DNA from: Phyto melanocephala
Taxonomy: Eukaryota; Arthropoda; Insecta; Diptera; Rhinophoridae
Reading direction: 5' to 3'
Assembly: GCA_941918925.1 (NCBI GenBank)
Contig: OW799234.1
Span: 133,466,895-133,530,894, forward strand
DNA length: 64,000 nt
This document shows, in pieces, positions 11,150 through 22,689 of the stretch. Position 1 is the first letter of the stretch. Every line of letters starts with the position of its first letter. The notes under the pieces were generated by a model. It worked only from the letters and a program-made list of their open reading frames with translations, was not told the DNA's origin and did not search any database. Position numbers and translations under genes: made by a program.

Positions 11150-11152
11150 CTG

Positions 11153-12889
11153 ATAATTGAATGTTTGCTTTTTTGGTAGCCAACTAAGTCAGACATACAT
11201 ACAAATACATATATTATCGATGCTAAACGTTGTAAAATAATGTAACAGTTAGGCAAATGTCAGAGTGCACGCGAAATGTAACAATAGGCTACAAATCACT
11301 GCTCATATTTTTGCGAATCTAAATGCTACATAAGCACTGTGTTCGAAAAAAATTTTCAATAAAAAAATTTATAAAATCTGGTGAAAATTTAATTTAAAAA
11401 ATAAAAAATGTATTAAAACCGCGTTTAGTTTACTTAAGTTGCTTCTCAAAGCACTTTTTGATGTCATCACAAAAGACTTGCTCCTGTTACAACAAGTGCA
11501 GTAAGCTTGCCATAAAAGGAAGTTTGAGGAAATTTTCATTTCCTTTTAATCTTAAATTTGTCATCCATCCATATTCCTCCGTGAGTCTGCAATGTAGAAT
11601 TGCAGGCCTAGTAGCTGTGAGAAGTCAACAAAAACAAACACTATTGTCCATGATGCAGCAATTAAATTTTTCAAAATTTTTTTCTAATTTTTTTTGGCTA
11701 ATTTCCTTTTTCACCTAACGTACAAAAAACTCCAACTTCTTGAGCGACTCCCCCAAATGTTAGGTTTCCTCTTTAACATGGCTTTTATTTTGTTTGTCTT
11801 ATTCTGATCACAAATATCCTTTTTCTGTCATAACGTGTCTTGGAAGTAATTTTCTAGTCGTCCCTAAACTTGTTTAAGACTCCGGTTGTAGGCGTACAAC
11901 CAAAGGTACTAGTGGTTTTCCAAGCACACTCAATGCTAATTGGTTCATGGAGATGGTATAGAAAGTTTACAGTTAAGAACTGGTACTGTTGTTTTTTTAT
12001 ATTGTACTTACATATATAATAATAGTTCTATTTTTTGTGCGGTTATAAATCTTCTGCTTTTTTGCCTTAAAAAGCGAATCCTATATCCATATGTATGTTT
12101 AGTACCAAAATACCACAATAATAATGTCAGATTTTAGTAATGTGCATTCATTTAACAAGGCATTCGTTATTGATCAGCTGGTCGTTTTCTTTATTATATC
12201 AATGTTAAACTCTATACAAATGTAACAACAAATAATATGAATTCGCCTTCAGCATCTCATTAATTAATACACGTTATACTTTTTCATTAATCACTTTTAT
12301 AGATTTATATTATTTTTTATTGTTTTGTATTCAGACTGAAAATCACATGCACAAAATACTTTTTTTGCATTTTATTAAGTTTTAAATTTGTTTTCAGTCG
12401 TAAGTTTTTGTTTTGCTTCCGTTTTTACGATTCTTACACGTTTTCGAAAACCACAAAAATTGTTTATAAAATTGTGTTATTTAATTCTTAGCAACAAACT
12501 ACAATTAATGCAGTGCCATAGTGTTTTTTCATAAAAAAAAACTAAATAACATGATATTGATAGTTTTCAGCAGCTTTATTTAGATTCATTGCTGAATAAT
12601 TAAAAATAATTGTATCTTGGGAATTTTCTCCCTGATCTATAAGTGTTACAGTGTAATGGGACTAATTCATTTATCATCGATAGTGTAAAAAAGTTTCTAA
12701 TGAATTAAGTTTTTAACATCTTTTGCTTGCGTCTGTAATGAATTTTTTTTTATTTATCAATAAAAATGAGTTTTAAAAAGAGAGTCATTATCTTTCAAAC
12801 TCAAATACTTCACATGATTTTTAGAGGTACTGATTATTAAAATTATGGAAGTACAAATTAGCATAACGCCTTCAAAATGTGGTCATATA
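11153..12889. other. Intergenic, no gene recognised
   Basis: AT-rich DNA. Several frames of 60-90 codons occur by chance but are hydrophobic or low-complexity and resemble no protein family. No repeat boundaries were found. Confidence 0.4.
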
Positions 12890-14188
12890 AATAGAGGTCC
12901 AACCATAATGCACGATGTTGATTGAGAGTCACACCTTAACGTCAAATTTTTTGCACAACTTGATTTGACATTTCTTTGTTTCAGTGTATGATTAATTAAT
13001 TTAACCATATAGAGATACACAATTAGGCAGCGCGTTAACATTGTTGAAGCCTTTGTACAAATAATCGACAAAATGTGTCCACAATCGAAAGAATAGTGAA
13101 AATTGTGCAAATTTTAGCATACCTGGTTTGTAGGAAATGTGCATGCTCGCTGAATATTGCTGTTGTTCGCGATAGTGTGGCAGAAGAGCCGCCAATTTTT
13201 TTGAATAAAGAATTTAATTTACACGCTTCCAAAGTTCAATTGACTCAAGAGCTGAAGCCTACCATTTCAAGCGTCGTTAATACGCCGAATCGTTGGTTAA
13301 ACAGATGATGTCTTTACAAAGAAAATCATCTTCAGCGACGAGGCACATTTAACCTTAGTGGATTCGATAAAAGATTGACGCATTTAGGTAAACGAGAACT
13401 GCTTAGTGTGGTTTATCGCTGCCGGCGTTATCGTTCTTCAAAAATAGGATTGGCCAAGCAGTTATCGTCAATGGTGTTCGCTATCCCGAGATTATAATAG
13501 AATTCTTGTGACCAGAAGTTAAGGATATGGACCCGGACAGGGTCCAACAGGGTGGTGCCACTCAGTCAACGAAATAATGGCAAAAAATTTAATGGCGATA
13601 TTATCTCACTTCGTAGCGATTTTAATTGGCCCCCACGATTATATGATTCAACACTGTTAGACTTATTTGTTTGAGGATATTAAAAAGAAAAAGTGTACGT
13701 TAATAAGCCAAGAACAATTCAAGTGCTTAAGGATGTGGTAATTCGGTACATTAACGACATTGAATCTCTATTATGTTTCAGTGCTATTAAAAATATGAAC
13801 CAATATACTAATCATTTGGCCGAAATTTTGTTTTACACATAATTGTTATAGATCCATTAAAATAAAAAATATTGGGATAGTTCTGTGAAAACTTTTTGTT
13901 TTATTTACAATTAACATGAGTGCCCCTGTGGACTAGTCGGTAAAGGACAAGTCAGTTGTTTGGGGGTTGCGTGTTCGATTCCCGCCGGAGACTCTAGAAT
14001 TGTCTGCTTCTCTTTCTCTTCTATTCTAAATATTTATATTCTTATTCTATTCTTCTCTCTATTAAGGCGTCACAATGGACCGTAATGGTCTCCGAGTGAA
14101 GGTGTGAGGGTAACTTTGCACCAGCCTTACCTACCTACCTACCTACCTACCTACAATTAACATCGTGCGTTTTGGTTGGACTACCCTT
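12890..14188 (+). mobile_element. Decayed mariner-type element interrupted by a SINE
   Basis: The two ends match as inverted repeats: GTCCAACCATAATGCACG-like on the left, and on the right the complement ending ACTACCCTT before TA. Fragments of transposase survive in shifting frames, for example SKVQLTQELKP (the block before the DDE core) and remnants around 13325-13700. Many frameshifts and stops are present. The SINE at 13918-14152 lies within the 3' end. A relative of this mariner is at 19986-20839. Confidence 0.7.
13918..14152 (+). mobile_element. tRNA-derived SINE with (CTAC)n tail and 11-bp TSD
   Basis: It begins with a tRNA-like head. An A-box-like TGGACTAGTCGGTAAAGG and a B-box-like GTGTTCGATTCCCGCC are spaced as in a pol III promoter. 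A CT-rich unique body follows, then a tail of tandem CTAC repeats. Perfect 11-bp direct repeats ACAATTAACAT flank it (13907-13917, 14153-14163), which is the hallmark of L1-type target-primed insertion. It sits in the 3' end of the mariner relic, so it is the younger insertion. A diverged copy is at 21650-21815. Confidence 0.85.
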
Positions 14189-14210
14189 TACAATAATTGT
14201 GATACACATA

Positions 14211-14485
14211 AACACATAGACGACAGCAGACAGCAAGCAGCAATAAGTCAAAAATAAAATCCATGTGTTTAAATGAAAACGATTATTTTGACGGCAGCAC
14301 AGCAGCACGACTGCACAACAGCATTTGCATGGCATCCCTGAAATTTGTATTGCTAAAATACACATCAGCTGATTATTATGTTGTTGCTGTCTTCAAAATA
14401 ATTATGAAGCTGTCTTCAGAGCAGCATTTGAAGTTGGCAGCATTTGAAGCCGTGAAGTTGTGAAGTCTGCTGTCGTCTATGTGTT
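14211..14485. mobile_element. 275-bp MITE with AACACATAGACGACAGCAGA ends
   Basis: Inverted ends AACACATAGACGACAGCA and the complement are flanked by TA on both sides. The interior is rich in CAGCA/GCAGCA. It starts 22 bp after the mariner relic ends. The TA duplication suggests a Tc1/mariner-mobilised non-autonomous element. Confidence 0.65.
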
Positions 14486-14487
14486 TA

Positions 14488-15821
14488 GAGCTTAACATAT
14501 CAATACAAAAAATTAAAAAAATAAATAAAAGGGGTATTCGTATTCTGCTCCGCGATTGCGGAAAACTTTTTTTCGGAAGCAAAATTTAAAGTTATTCATT
14601 CCGTTGCTGCGGTATATATTTTGTTCAAATAAAATATTGTCTTTACTTTCAAAAATGTTCAAATCTCTTAAAATTGTTTTTTTTTTTACCAAAAGCTGAC
14701 ACAATCACAACTCATAATTAATATAAACACGGATTTTAAATGTACTTACTTTGCAGAAAGTTTATACCGTAGAAATGAATAGTTGCAATTTGCATATCAA
14801 TCGATATTTCTTTTCGTTTAATTTTCTTTCTAATATACCACCCAATTGTTGTTATAATGTGATAATTTTCCAAAGATTTTAAAATTAGTAAAAAGCTTGT
14901 GATGTTTATTGTAAAACTGTTAAGACTTTTTAAATTTTAAAAAATTGTGGCATTATATTATGGCTGTCACAGCTTTTAAATTGACAAATTAAATATGTAT
15001 TGCTTAAAAAACAAAACAAATTAAGACAGAAAGTAAAAGAAGTTGTATTATGCCATCTGGCACCTCTAAAAATTAAAAAAATAATATTTTTTTATGCAGA
15101 TTAGTTTTATTTGTAAACCACGTATACGAACGTTTATATATATGTATATATATGTGTGTGCATGTATGTATTTGAGTGCGCCAATGTCATTATAAAACCA
15201 GTAAGTTTTAAATTTGTTCTAATTATATTTCTGTTGATTTTAAAATTTTCTGCTCATAATCTAAAGTCTATTTTTAAAATTGTTTGTAATTGATAATTAG
15301 ACAATGATTAAATCTGTATATGATTCTTAAACGACATATTAAATTATATATTTACGCTATATAACAGACAATGTAAATACAACGATGTATTACATTTGAA
15401 AAGGTGATAGTGTGACCAGTCTCTGTATAAAGAATATTAGTTAGAGTTTTACACAAATGGTGTTTATACATATTAATTATTAGCTGAACTCACATACTAT
15501 GTATAACACCTTTATTCATAAGTATACTTTGACTGCGATAAGAAAAATTATAATAAAAATCTTTTTGCACATACTGGAATAAAAATAACAGCTCATCACA
15601 TGTTCGCAAAAATTAATGACGTTTATGGTGATGAATGTTATCATTAGCGTTTTTTTTTTCACTTCAATCATATGCAATTTTTATTAATTTAAACATTTTT
15701 TTTTAGTGGTCAGTCATTCACATCAATTAAAGCGTTTGTTTATTTTTCTTGTTATTAAAGGCATTCACGTCAGAAGTTTAACCTTTAAAATAGGAGGTAA
15801 AATTATGGGACATACTTAGGG
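14488..15821. other. Intergenic, nothing recognised
   Basis: AT-rich DNA with short TATATATG runs. The short frames here have no family resemblance. Confidence 0.4.
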
Positions 15822-16477
15822 ACGTGGTGGTAAATGTTACCCCTTTTTAAATTTTCAAAATTTTTTTAACAAAAAAATAAATAAATAAATAAAACATTCC
15901 TTATTAATGCTTATTAAAATTAAGCTATCATATTTGTCAAGGCATATTTATTCATTAGTTCGGAGAGAATTTTTTTGTATATATTTTTTATATATGAAGT
16001 TTGATATTTGAAATAAATTAGAAAAGAGTGAAAACACCTGAAATTAATATATGTAAGTGATGAAAAAAATAATCAGCTGACGAATCAAGAGTACCTGATA
16101 AATAAATATGCCTTGATAAAAATTAATAAAAAAATTAAAATTTTTTGTATTTTTATCTAAACAAAACTGGCATTTTACTTTACAAGCTTTTTTAATTGTA
16201 ACAAAAACTAAGGGCTGTTATTACAACTTGCCGTTAGCTAATGGCAGTATTTTATCGGACAGATAAATGGCTGGTAAAATATTTTCAAAGCAAAAGTTGC
16301 ATATATTTACATGGACAAGTGGTAAACATTACCCCAGAATGTAATTTTCTTTCTTCACGTTCTTGCTTCAACAGCCAAAATACAATCGAATATCAGTTTT
16401 TATGATAAAAATAAAATAATATAGAAGAGAATTATAAAAGGAAATAAAATGACAGAGTAAAATTTACCACCACCTGC
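15822..16477. mobile_element. Possible MITE with GGTGGTAAATxTTAC ends
   Basis: The left end holds GTGGTGGTAAATGTTAC and the right end the approximate complement (GTAAAATTTACCACCACC). An extra internal copy of the motif lies near 16320. A hAT MITE (15938-16115) lies inside. Boundaries and type are uncertain. Confidence 0.35.
15938..16115. mobile_element. hAT-type MITE, CAAGGCAT family (copy 2)
   Basis: A 178-bp copy with good inverted ends (CAAGGCATATTTATTCA and its complement ending TATGCCTTG). The flanking octamers no longer match. Confidence 0.7.
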
Positions 16478-17273
16478 ACACAGTTAAAGGTTGAGTTTGA
16501 TCGATTGCTAAATGGGTTGTTTATATTTCAATATCCGAATGTTTTTTTTTTTTAATAAATTTATTGTTCACAGCGATAATTTAGTAAATAAATCCCTCTG
16601 ATCCCTTTCGAATTTTCACTCTAAATTCAGATTTTTTCATACTAAATTCAGGATTTTAAAAATCAGAATTTTTCAAATCAAATAGAAAATTTCTCATAAC
16701 TTTTTATAATTAATAAAAAGTTAAAAATTTACAATATTATGAACTGATTTAATGTGATTTTATTTAATAAAAATTATTCAGAAACATTTAATGAATATTT
16801 CGTCGAATTTCAGCAGGAGTTGAAAGTTTTTACATCTATCTTTTTTAATACATATTAAATCCCCAATATATGGAGGATCCGTCAACATTTCTCGAGCTTT
16901 AATTTTAGTTTTAGAAACAATCTTTCAATAAGATTCAACATTTTACGATGTGGCGAAAGGAAGGAAGCTATTGTCTAATTCATAATGTTCAGCTTTTTTT
17001 TTCCTGTCCATGCGTTTGTTATATTTTTTTCTTAAGTCGATTCTTCTATTTTTAACAGCTTATGGAAGATAGAAAATAAATTGGTGGTGTAAATGCATAT
17101 ACATATATCGTGGTTTCTTTAACAAATTCAGTTTTTTCAAGAGTTTTCTTTAGGAGAGTAAAAAAATGCTACCTTTAGAATCAGCAGAATAGAACAGAAT
17201 TTTTTTTAGCTCTTTAACATGATAGCTATATTTGTATGTATAACTGCATTTCTTGCTCCATTTTAATAATTTG
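16478..17273. other. Intergenic, nothing recognised
   Basis: AT-rich DNA without a supported gene or repeat boundary. Confidence 0.4.
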
Positions 17274-17281
17274 GGACGAAC

Positions 17282-17464
17282 CATGGTGTAATTACATAAG
17301 GTGATAGCGTAAAGGAGAGCGATTTTCGGCTCTCTTTTTTTATGTATGAAGTTTGACAATTTCCGGAGTTGAAATCATTTTTTTAATATGTAGTTTGACA
17401 TACTCCAGAACACAAAAAAATTGTCAGCTGGGCTGGCACCGCCACCTTGTATAAGTGTACCCTG
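17282..17464. mobile_element. hAT MITE, CATGGTGTAATTAC family (copy 1)
   Basis: A 183-bp element with imperfect inverted ends CATGGTGTAATTACATAAGG / ...CCTTGTATAAGTGTACCCTG. It is flanked by a perfect 8-bp duplication GGACGAAC (17274-17281, 17465-17472). CA(G/T)GG termini and an 8-bp duplication are diagnostic of the hAT superfamily. A near-identical copy with its own octamer duplication is at 32374-32555. Confidence 0.9.
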
Positions 17465-17527
17465 GGACGAACAAATTTTTTTAACAACAAAAAAACTTTA
17501 TTATTCTTTTTAAAATCAGCTGTTAAA

Positions 17528-17605
17528 GAGAGCAGTATTCTAACCCTTTGATTAAATTCAGGGTACGAGAGCAGTATTCTAACCCTTTGATTTAATTCAG
17601 GGTAC
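17528..17605. repeat. Two-copy 39-bp tandem repeat
   Basis: Two adjacent 39-bp units, each starting GAGAGCAGTATTCTAACC and ending CAGGGTAC, differ at a single base. The near identity suggests a recent duplication. Confidence 0.85.
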
Positions 17606-17719
17606 GACATGTAACACTTTTTCTCATTTTTATGGCAACATTATTACAAAAGAACTTGTCACCCGTTTATAATATTACATATTTTTAAGAAAAGAACACA
17701 AAAAAGGCATAGGGCAGAA

Positions 17720-18193
17720 TTAATGCAACATTTACGTCAGAAAAGAAAACACCATTAAAGTATCAAAGGTCAATGGAAATCGCTACAAGGAGATGATCCG
17801 AAGCTTTTTGGGACAGGGAATTGATGATTTAGACGTAGAGAATATGTGGTTTAAACAGGATGGTGCTACTTGCCACATATCAAGAGAAACAATGGAAAAT
17901 TTCATTATTTCTGAATTGGAGTCGTGCGATTTGACACCAATTTTTTGTGGGGTTTTTTGAAACAAAAAGTGTACAGCAAGTTACAACAGTTAAATAGCTT
18001 AAAAATAACATTATCGAGCAGGTATAAACCATGGACTATAGTTTATTGGAAAACGTGACTGAGTGAGATTTTTGATTAAATATTTGGAGTCTGTCGACAT
18101 AAGTTTTCCTTTTTAACCGGGACATATTTGTAATAAACTGAAATAAAAATATGTTTATTATATTTTTTTATTAAAATTAATTTGGACACCCTT
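17720..18193 (+). pseudogene. Mariner-type transposase relic (C-terminal part)
   Basis: The plus strand retains VENMWFKQDGATCHISRETM, the second catalytic Asp block of mariner-like transposases. It is followed by remnants of CDLTP..FLWGFLKQKVY with a deletion and frameshift. It ends with TTTGGACACCCTT before TA at 18194, a plausible 3' terminus. The N-terminal half is absent. Confidence 0.65.
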
Positions 18194-18448
18194 TAATTAC
18201 ATGAAAGAGTTTTATTTTAGACGAATGTGCGTTTGTTCAAGTATTACTACACCTGCTTCTACTTACATATATTTTTTAAGAATTTGTTTACGACCTCTGG
18301 TATATTGTCTTTTGTCAAATATTTAGTACAAATTGGAAAAATTTTTAATTTTGTCCTGCTGTCGAAGAAAAGAAAATTTTTATAAAAAAAAAAATATTGA
18401 GAAACAATTTTTTCTAAAAGTAAATTTCATTCAGAAATTACAATTTCA

Positions 18449-19704
18449 ATGGTTGAGTGTTCCCTGTGTTCTCTTATGAATATTATATTTCGTATAATCT
18501 ACAATGGTTTAGCCTCGGCTTTGGAATATCCAATAGTGATATTTCTGTTTAGTTTTATACTGGCTGTAGCGGTTGTATCCAATGTTCATATGGCCAAATT
18601 AATTTGTGACTTTAGTCGCGTGGCTTCAAGATGTGGCTTGCGAGCAACAGCAACCAGTTGTGAAAATGCGATACATTCTTTAGGAAATAGCATTGATTAT
18701 GGCGTTGAAAGGGGTAAGTTTAGGAAGGAAAATGATTTATTAAAGAACTCATTTAAAGGCATTTCAGGTCCTCATACTTGGTGTTGTTCGGGGGAAAATC
18801 AATCGCCCATAAATATTATTGATAAATACACACAGAAATTACCCATACGTGAACTCTTGACATGGAATCATTATGATGATTTGCCTTCTAGCGTAATGAT
18901 GGAGAATACTGGTCACACTGGTGTGTTCAAAGAGAGAGAAAAAAAATATTGCATTTCAATTACAGTTTCTTTTTACATTAGTTATAGTTAGAGCTACATT
19001 TTCGGGCAATATTCCCACTTTAAGTGGAGCAGATTTATTGTCAAACTACAGCTTTGTGCAAATATGTTTCCGCTGGAGTCTCTCGAACAGTGAGGGTTCC
19101 GAACATATGATTAATTATCAAAAATTTCCCTTGGAATTACAAGCCATGCATCGCACTGGACCCATGGGAGATTGTGTCTCTAGCTATGATTTACTTATGG
19201 TGGCATACTTTTTCGAGGTTATTTAGTTTATTTCTTAATTTTTCTTTAACTTAAATAAAATATATATCTTTTTTACAGTTATCGGCCCATAATCCTTATT
19301 TGGATCCTATAATACAAAACCTTCATCGGATACACAAACCGGGTACAACAATAGAAATTCCACCATTTCCTCTGGCCTATTTATGTCATAAATTTCGTTC
19401 CGGTTTCTATAGTTATGGTGGCTCTATTACCGAACCGCCTTGCTATCAGGGCACTGAGTGGTTTATATTTCCTGAAGCATTGGCGATTAGTGAACGTCAA
19501 CTTAATGAATTTCGCCAAATTCTTAGCTCAAATGGTAAAACTCGCATTGTTCGTAATGCTCGTCCTGTGCAGAATATAAATAGCACACGTGTGGTAAACC
19601 TTAATGAATATGATCCACTTAGTGTTAGCAGTATGTCGGAATTGTCTATGGATTCTGTTAACTCTGAACAGGCTATATTGGATAGTTGTAATAATTCCAA
19701 ATAA
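18449..19704 (+). CDS. Carbonic anhydrase-related protein, zinc site lost, membrane-anchored
   Basis: An alpha carbonic anhydrase fold protein of 357 residues in four coding exons: 18449-18713, 18768-18920, 18988-19217 and 19279-19704. Introns are 54, 67 and 61 bp with GT-AG ends. Family landmarks are ENQSPINI (about 98-105), MENTGHTV (ending 140), the Glu/His of SEH (178-179), GSITEPPC (264-271) and RPVQNIN near the end. All three zinc histidines are replaced: the HFHW site reads C166-F-R168-W and the third His is Q191. The protein should therefore not hydrate CO2, as in vertebrate CA-related proteins VIII/X/XI. A hydrophobic segment at about 28-44 suggests a type II anchor or uncleaved signal. 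The first intron has a multiple of three bases and no in-frame stop, so retention would give a longer protein. An acceptor-like site just before the ATG hints at a spliced 5' UTR. I do not name the Drosophila orthologue with certainty. Confidence 0.88.
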
Positions 19705-19985
19705 TAATATGAATGTTAGTTTGCACCCATAGCTGCAACAGCCACAAGAATGCCGTTTATTCATATATTTTTATAAAAATTGGAATTTAGACTTGTATAT
19801 TTGTATTTGATATTTTTCTATTGCCACATACCATTTACACTTTGAAATCTATTTTAAATTGTATTTTAATGGCATTTAATAATTAAATTTATTTTTACAT
19901 TGCCTTAAAATCTGTTTATTTTATTTGACCGTAAGTAATATTAGAGTTTGAATGTTATTTGCAGTCGAAAAGGACGGTGGTTTTT

Positions 19986-20839
19986 GTAAAAAAGAGATTT
20001 TTTTCAAATTAAGATCATTTACCCTCAGTGGATTTGTCAACAAGCAGAATTACCGCATTTATGTAAACGAGAATCCACGAGTGACTGTTTGGTGAGGATT
20101 ATAGGCTGGCGGCGCCATCGGGCCGTACTTCTTCGAAAATGAGGTCGGCCAAGAAGTTACCGTGAATAGAGTTTGCTATTACGAGATAATCGAGATAATA
20201 ACGAACTACTTGGACGATATGTGTTGCCAACGAAACAATGGCTCTTATACGCGAGGAATCCAATGGCCTTGTTATATCACATCGCGGCAAGGCAATATTA
20301 ATTGACCGCCATGATCAAATGATTTGACACCGTTGGACTTATTTTTTTGGGTATAAAGAAAAAGTATATGTTAGTTAGTCAAAAGTATTTTAAGAGCTAA
20401 ATGCAAGGCATATTTATTCATCAGGTACTGGCGCCCTATGCTCCAGTGGGAGTTAAAGGAACATATATATAATATATAGGTACTCTTAATTCGTCATCTG
20501 ATTCTTTTTAAATAAAACACAATTTTCTCTCTTTTCTAATTTATTTCAGATGTCAAACTTCATATATAAAAAATATAAACAAAAAACTCTCCGAATTGCA
20601 ATTACCTGATAAATTAACATTAACGACATTGAACCTTAATTATATCTCAGTGTCATTGAAAATATGGACCACCGGATAGAAGTGTGCCAACGAAACCATG
20701 GCGAGCATTTGGTCAATATTTTGTTTCACACATATATCTCATAGATTCTTCTATCATAATAAAAAGTATTAAGATGGTCCTTTAAAAACCTTTTGCTTTA
20801 TTTACAATTAGTATAGTGCTTTTCGGTTAAACCACCCTG
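19986..20839 (+). mobile_element. Decayed mariner-type element interrupted by a hAT MITE
   Basis: The sequence is closely related to the mariner relic at 12890-14188. It has the same order of transposase remnants (around FVNKQNYR, VTVNRVCY), the same 3' region and a right end ACCACCCTG before TA (20840-20841). Frameshifts and stops abound and the 5' end is gone. The MITE at 20404-20616 splits it. Confidence 0.65.
20404..20616. mobile_element. hAT-type MITE, CAAGGCAT family (copy 3), nested
   Basis: It has a left end CAAGGCATATTTATTCATCA and a right subterminal block ATTACCTGATAAATTA. The final few bases of the right end are lost. It lies inside the mariner relic: mariner similarity stops at the left edge and resumes at ACATTAACGACATTGAA on the right, so this MITE is the later insertion. 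Confidence 0.7.
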
Positions 20840-20841
20840 TA

Positions 20842-21164
20842 AAATTTATTTTTATGTGTTTGGTATATCAAATTTATGATCGAATTTGATTTTGAATTTT
20901 CGGATTTCATTACTTATGAGCAACCAAACTCTTGTTGCGTAGTTTACTGGCAATAAGGCTTAGTGTCACTACTTTACAAACTGAAATTTACAGCGTTACC
21001 ATTTGCCAATAACGGTATTACAGAGGGCAAAATAAAAATGAAAATGAAAAATAAAATTGTATTGACAACCGAGAAGTTGTTGTTACCAACTGGCAATGCC
21101 ACTGAAGTTCGGTTGCAATCCATAATCGAACTTGTCATATGTAATACAAAAGTATAACCAAGGC
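20842..21164. other. Intergenic, nothing recognised
   Basis: AT-rich DNA. A 64-codon frame here has no recognisable features. Confidence 0.4.
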
Positions 21165-21255
21165 CAAGGCATATTTATTCACCAGTAAATCGCTGTTTAG
21201 CGAGAATTTTTTTGTTGATATTTTTTATGTAAGAAGTTTGACAGCTGAAGTTTAA
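21165..21255. mobile_element. hAT-type MITE, CAAGGCAT family (fragment)
   Basis: A left end CAAGGCATATTTATTCACC and subterminal sequence (AGAATTTTTTTGTTGAT..., AAGTTTGACAGCTG) match the family, but the right half is missing. Confidence 0.55.
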
Positions 21256-21649
21256 AATCAATAACCGGCCTATTGAAATTTTACTTAAATAATTAGTTTT
21301 TTTTTAATTTTTTTACAATCGATGTGACTTATCATGTGAGATATTATCAAGAATCGAAAAAAAAAATATATTTGCTTAGTTTGAGCGACGACTTGAAACA
21401 TGTTAACTGAAGCTTATTGGCAGAGATAAATGTACGACTTTATAAATCCGACCAAAAAATCTGGACAACTAATATTACCAATTCACAATTGAACATTCAG
21501 TGACTAAATAATTAACTAAATACAAAAGATGTCGCTTAATAACATAGCCTCCACAAATTGTTAAAGAAACCCCTTTACATACGTACGTTTGTGTGTGTTT
21601 TTCGTTGAGTTTTTTTAAATGACTTTGTGATAATATAAACAAGTCTCTT

Positions 21650-21815
21650 GAGTTCGGGTGGACTTGTTGGTAGTGTGTTAGTCTGGTGATTGTATCGAGC
21701 CTTAATAGAAACTCTAGTCTGATTTTACTACAACGGGCAAAAGGTCTTCACTCCGATCCGCTCGTTTAATGAAATTTAGGATATAAATTATAATTGTATT
21801 GCAATAAAGTACAAA
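21650..21815 (+). mobile_element. Diverged tRNA-derived SINE
   Basis: This matches the SINE at 13918. The A-box-like region reads TGGACTTGTTGGTAGTGTG, the B box is degenerate (GTATCGAGCC), and the 3' body has the same order of motifs (ACTCTAG, CAACGGxxxAAAGGTCTTCACTCCGA). No CTAC tail or clear target duplication remains, so it is older. Confidence 0.55.
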
Positions 21816-21922
21816 AAAAGAGAATGAAATTTTTTTTTTCTAAATTACACTTTAGCCATTTTGCAAGCAACTCGACTACAGATGACGAAATTGGCAATAC
21901 TTAACATTTCGCGAATTCTTTA

Positions 21923-22217
21923 AAGCAGCTAATACACGGTATGTTTTTTACATTTACCTTGTAAAATTCCCCACTGCTAAAGACGTACATACATATCGTA
22001 TGTTATCATTAAAACATTTCTTTTGTTAAACACATGTGATTAGTCATCTGACAACATTTCAAGCCGCCTGACATCATCTGTTGGCAGAAATCTCTCAAAC
22101 CAGAAAACACTCAGCGGCGGTTGAGTGTTAAATAACAATTTTGACAGATATAAACAATTACATACAGATACCAATTTACCAAGTCAGATTTAAAAAACAT
22201 GCCGTGTATTAGGTGCT
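21923..22217. mobile_element. MITE with AAGCAGCTAATACACGG ends
   Basis: Inverted ends CTAATACACGGTATG... and ...CATGCCGTGTATTAG are about 290 bp apart. The arms extend inward to a TTTTTTACAT / AAGTCAGATTTAAAAAA region. A remnant with a similar right end is at 56165-56420. Confidence 0.6.
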
Positions 22218-22685
22218 TGAGTACTTTAGAATTTTAGTATTAAATACTACTTAATACAATGCAACACATCTTCTTGATAAAAAAAAAACAAACCCTAGAA
22301 ATGGTCTTGTGAAAATAAAATAATTTAGCGTTTTTTATTGTTTTTATAAATTTGTTTGCTATAATTACGTTATAAACATTTAAATTGTTTAAACGAATGT
22401 TGATTGAAAAGTTGACATCATAAAGATAAGAAAACTTGAAGAACAAAGTTAAATTTATTTATTTGCAAAATCTTGTGAAGTGTAGTAAAATATAAAAAAT
22501 TTAAATCACGTGATTCAAATGTTCTTTATAAATTAAAAAAAATTTAAGAAAATTAAAATACAAGTGTTGCAAAATTTATTGTACTTTACAAACATTTTTT
22601 GAAAAATGAATATTAAAAGTAATTATTTTAAATTGTTTTACAGCAGTCAGAATTAATAACTAGTCTTTACTTGGTTATTTATTTT
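22218..22685. other. Intergenic, nothing recognised
   Basis: AT-rich DNA without gene or repeat structure that I can support. Confidence 0.4.
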
Positions 22686-22689
22686 AATT

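Noticed and set aside
13918..14000. Genuine tRNA gene
   Set aside because: Pol III boxes are present but the stems do not form a proper cloverleaf. The CTAC tail and 11-bp duplication show it is a SINE.
17528..17605. CRISPR-like repeat
   Set aside because: Only two directly abutting 39-bp units without spacers in a eukaryotic genome; it is a simple tandem duplication.
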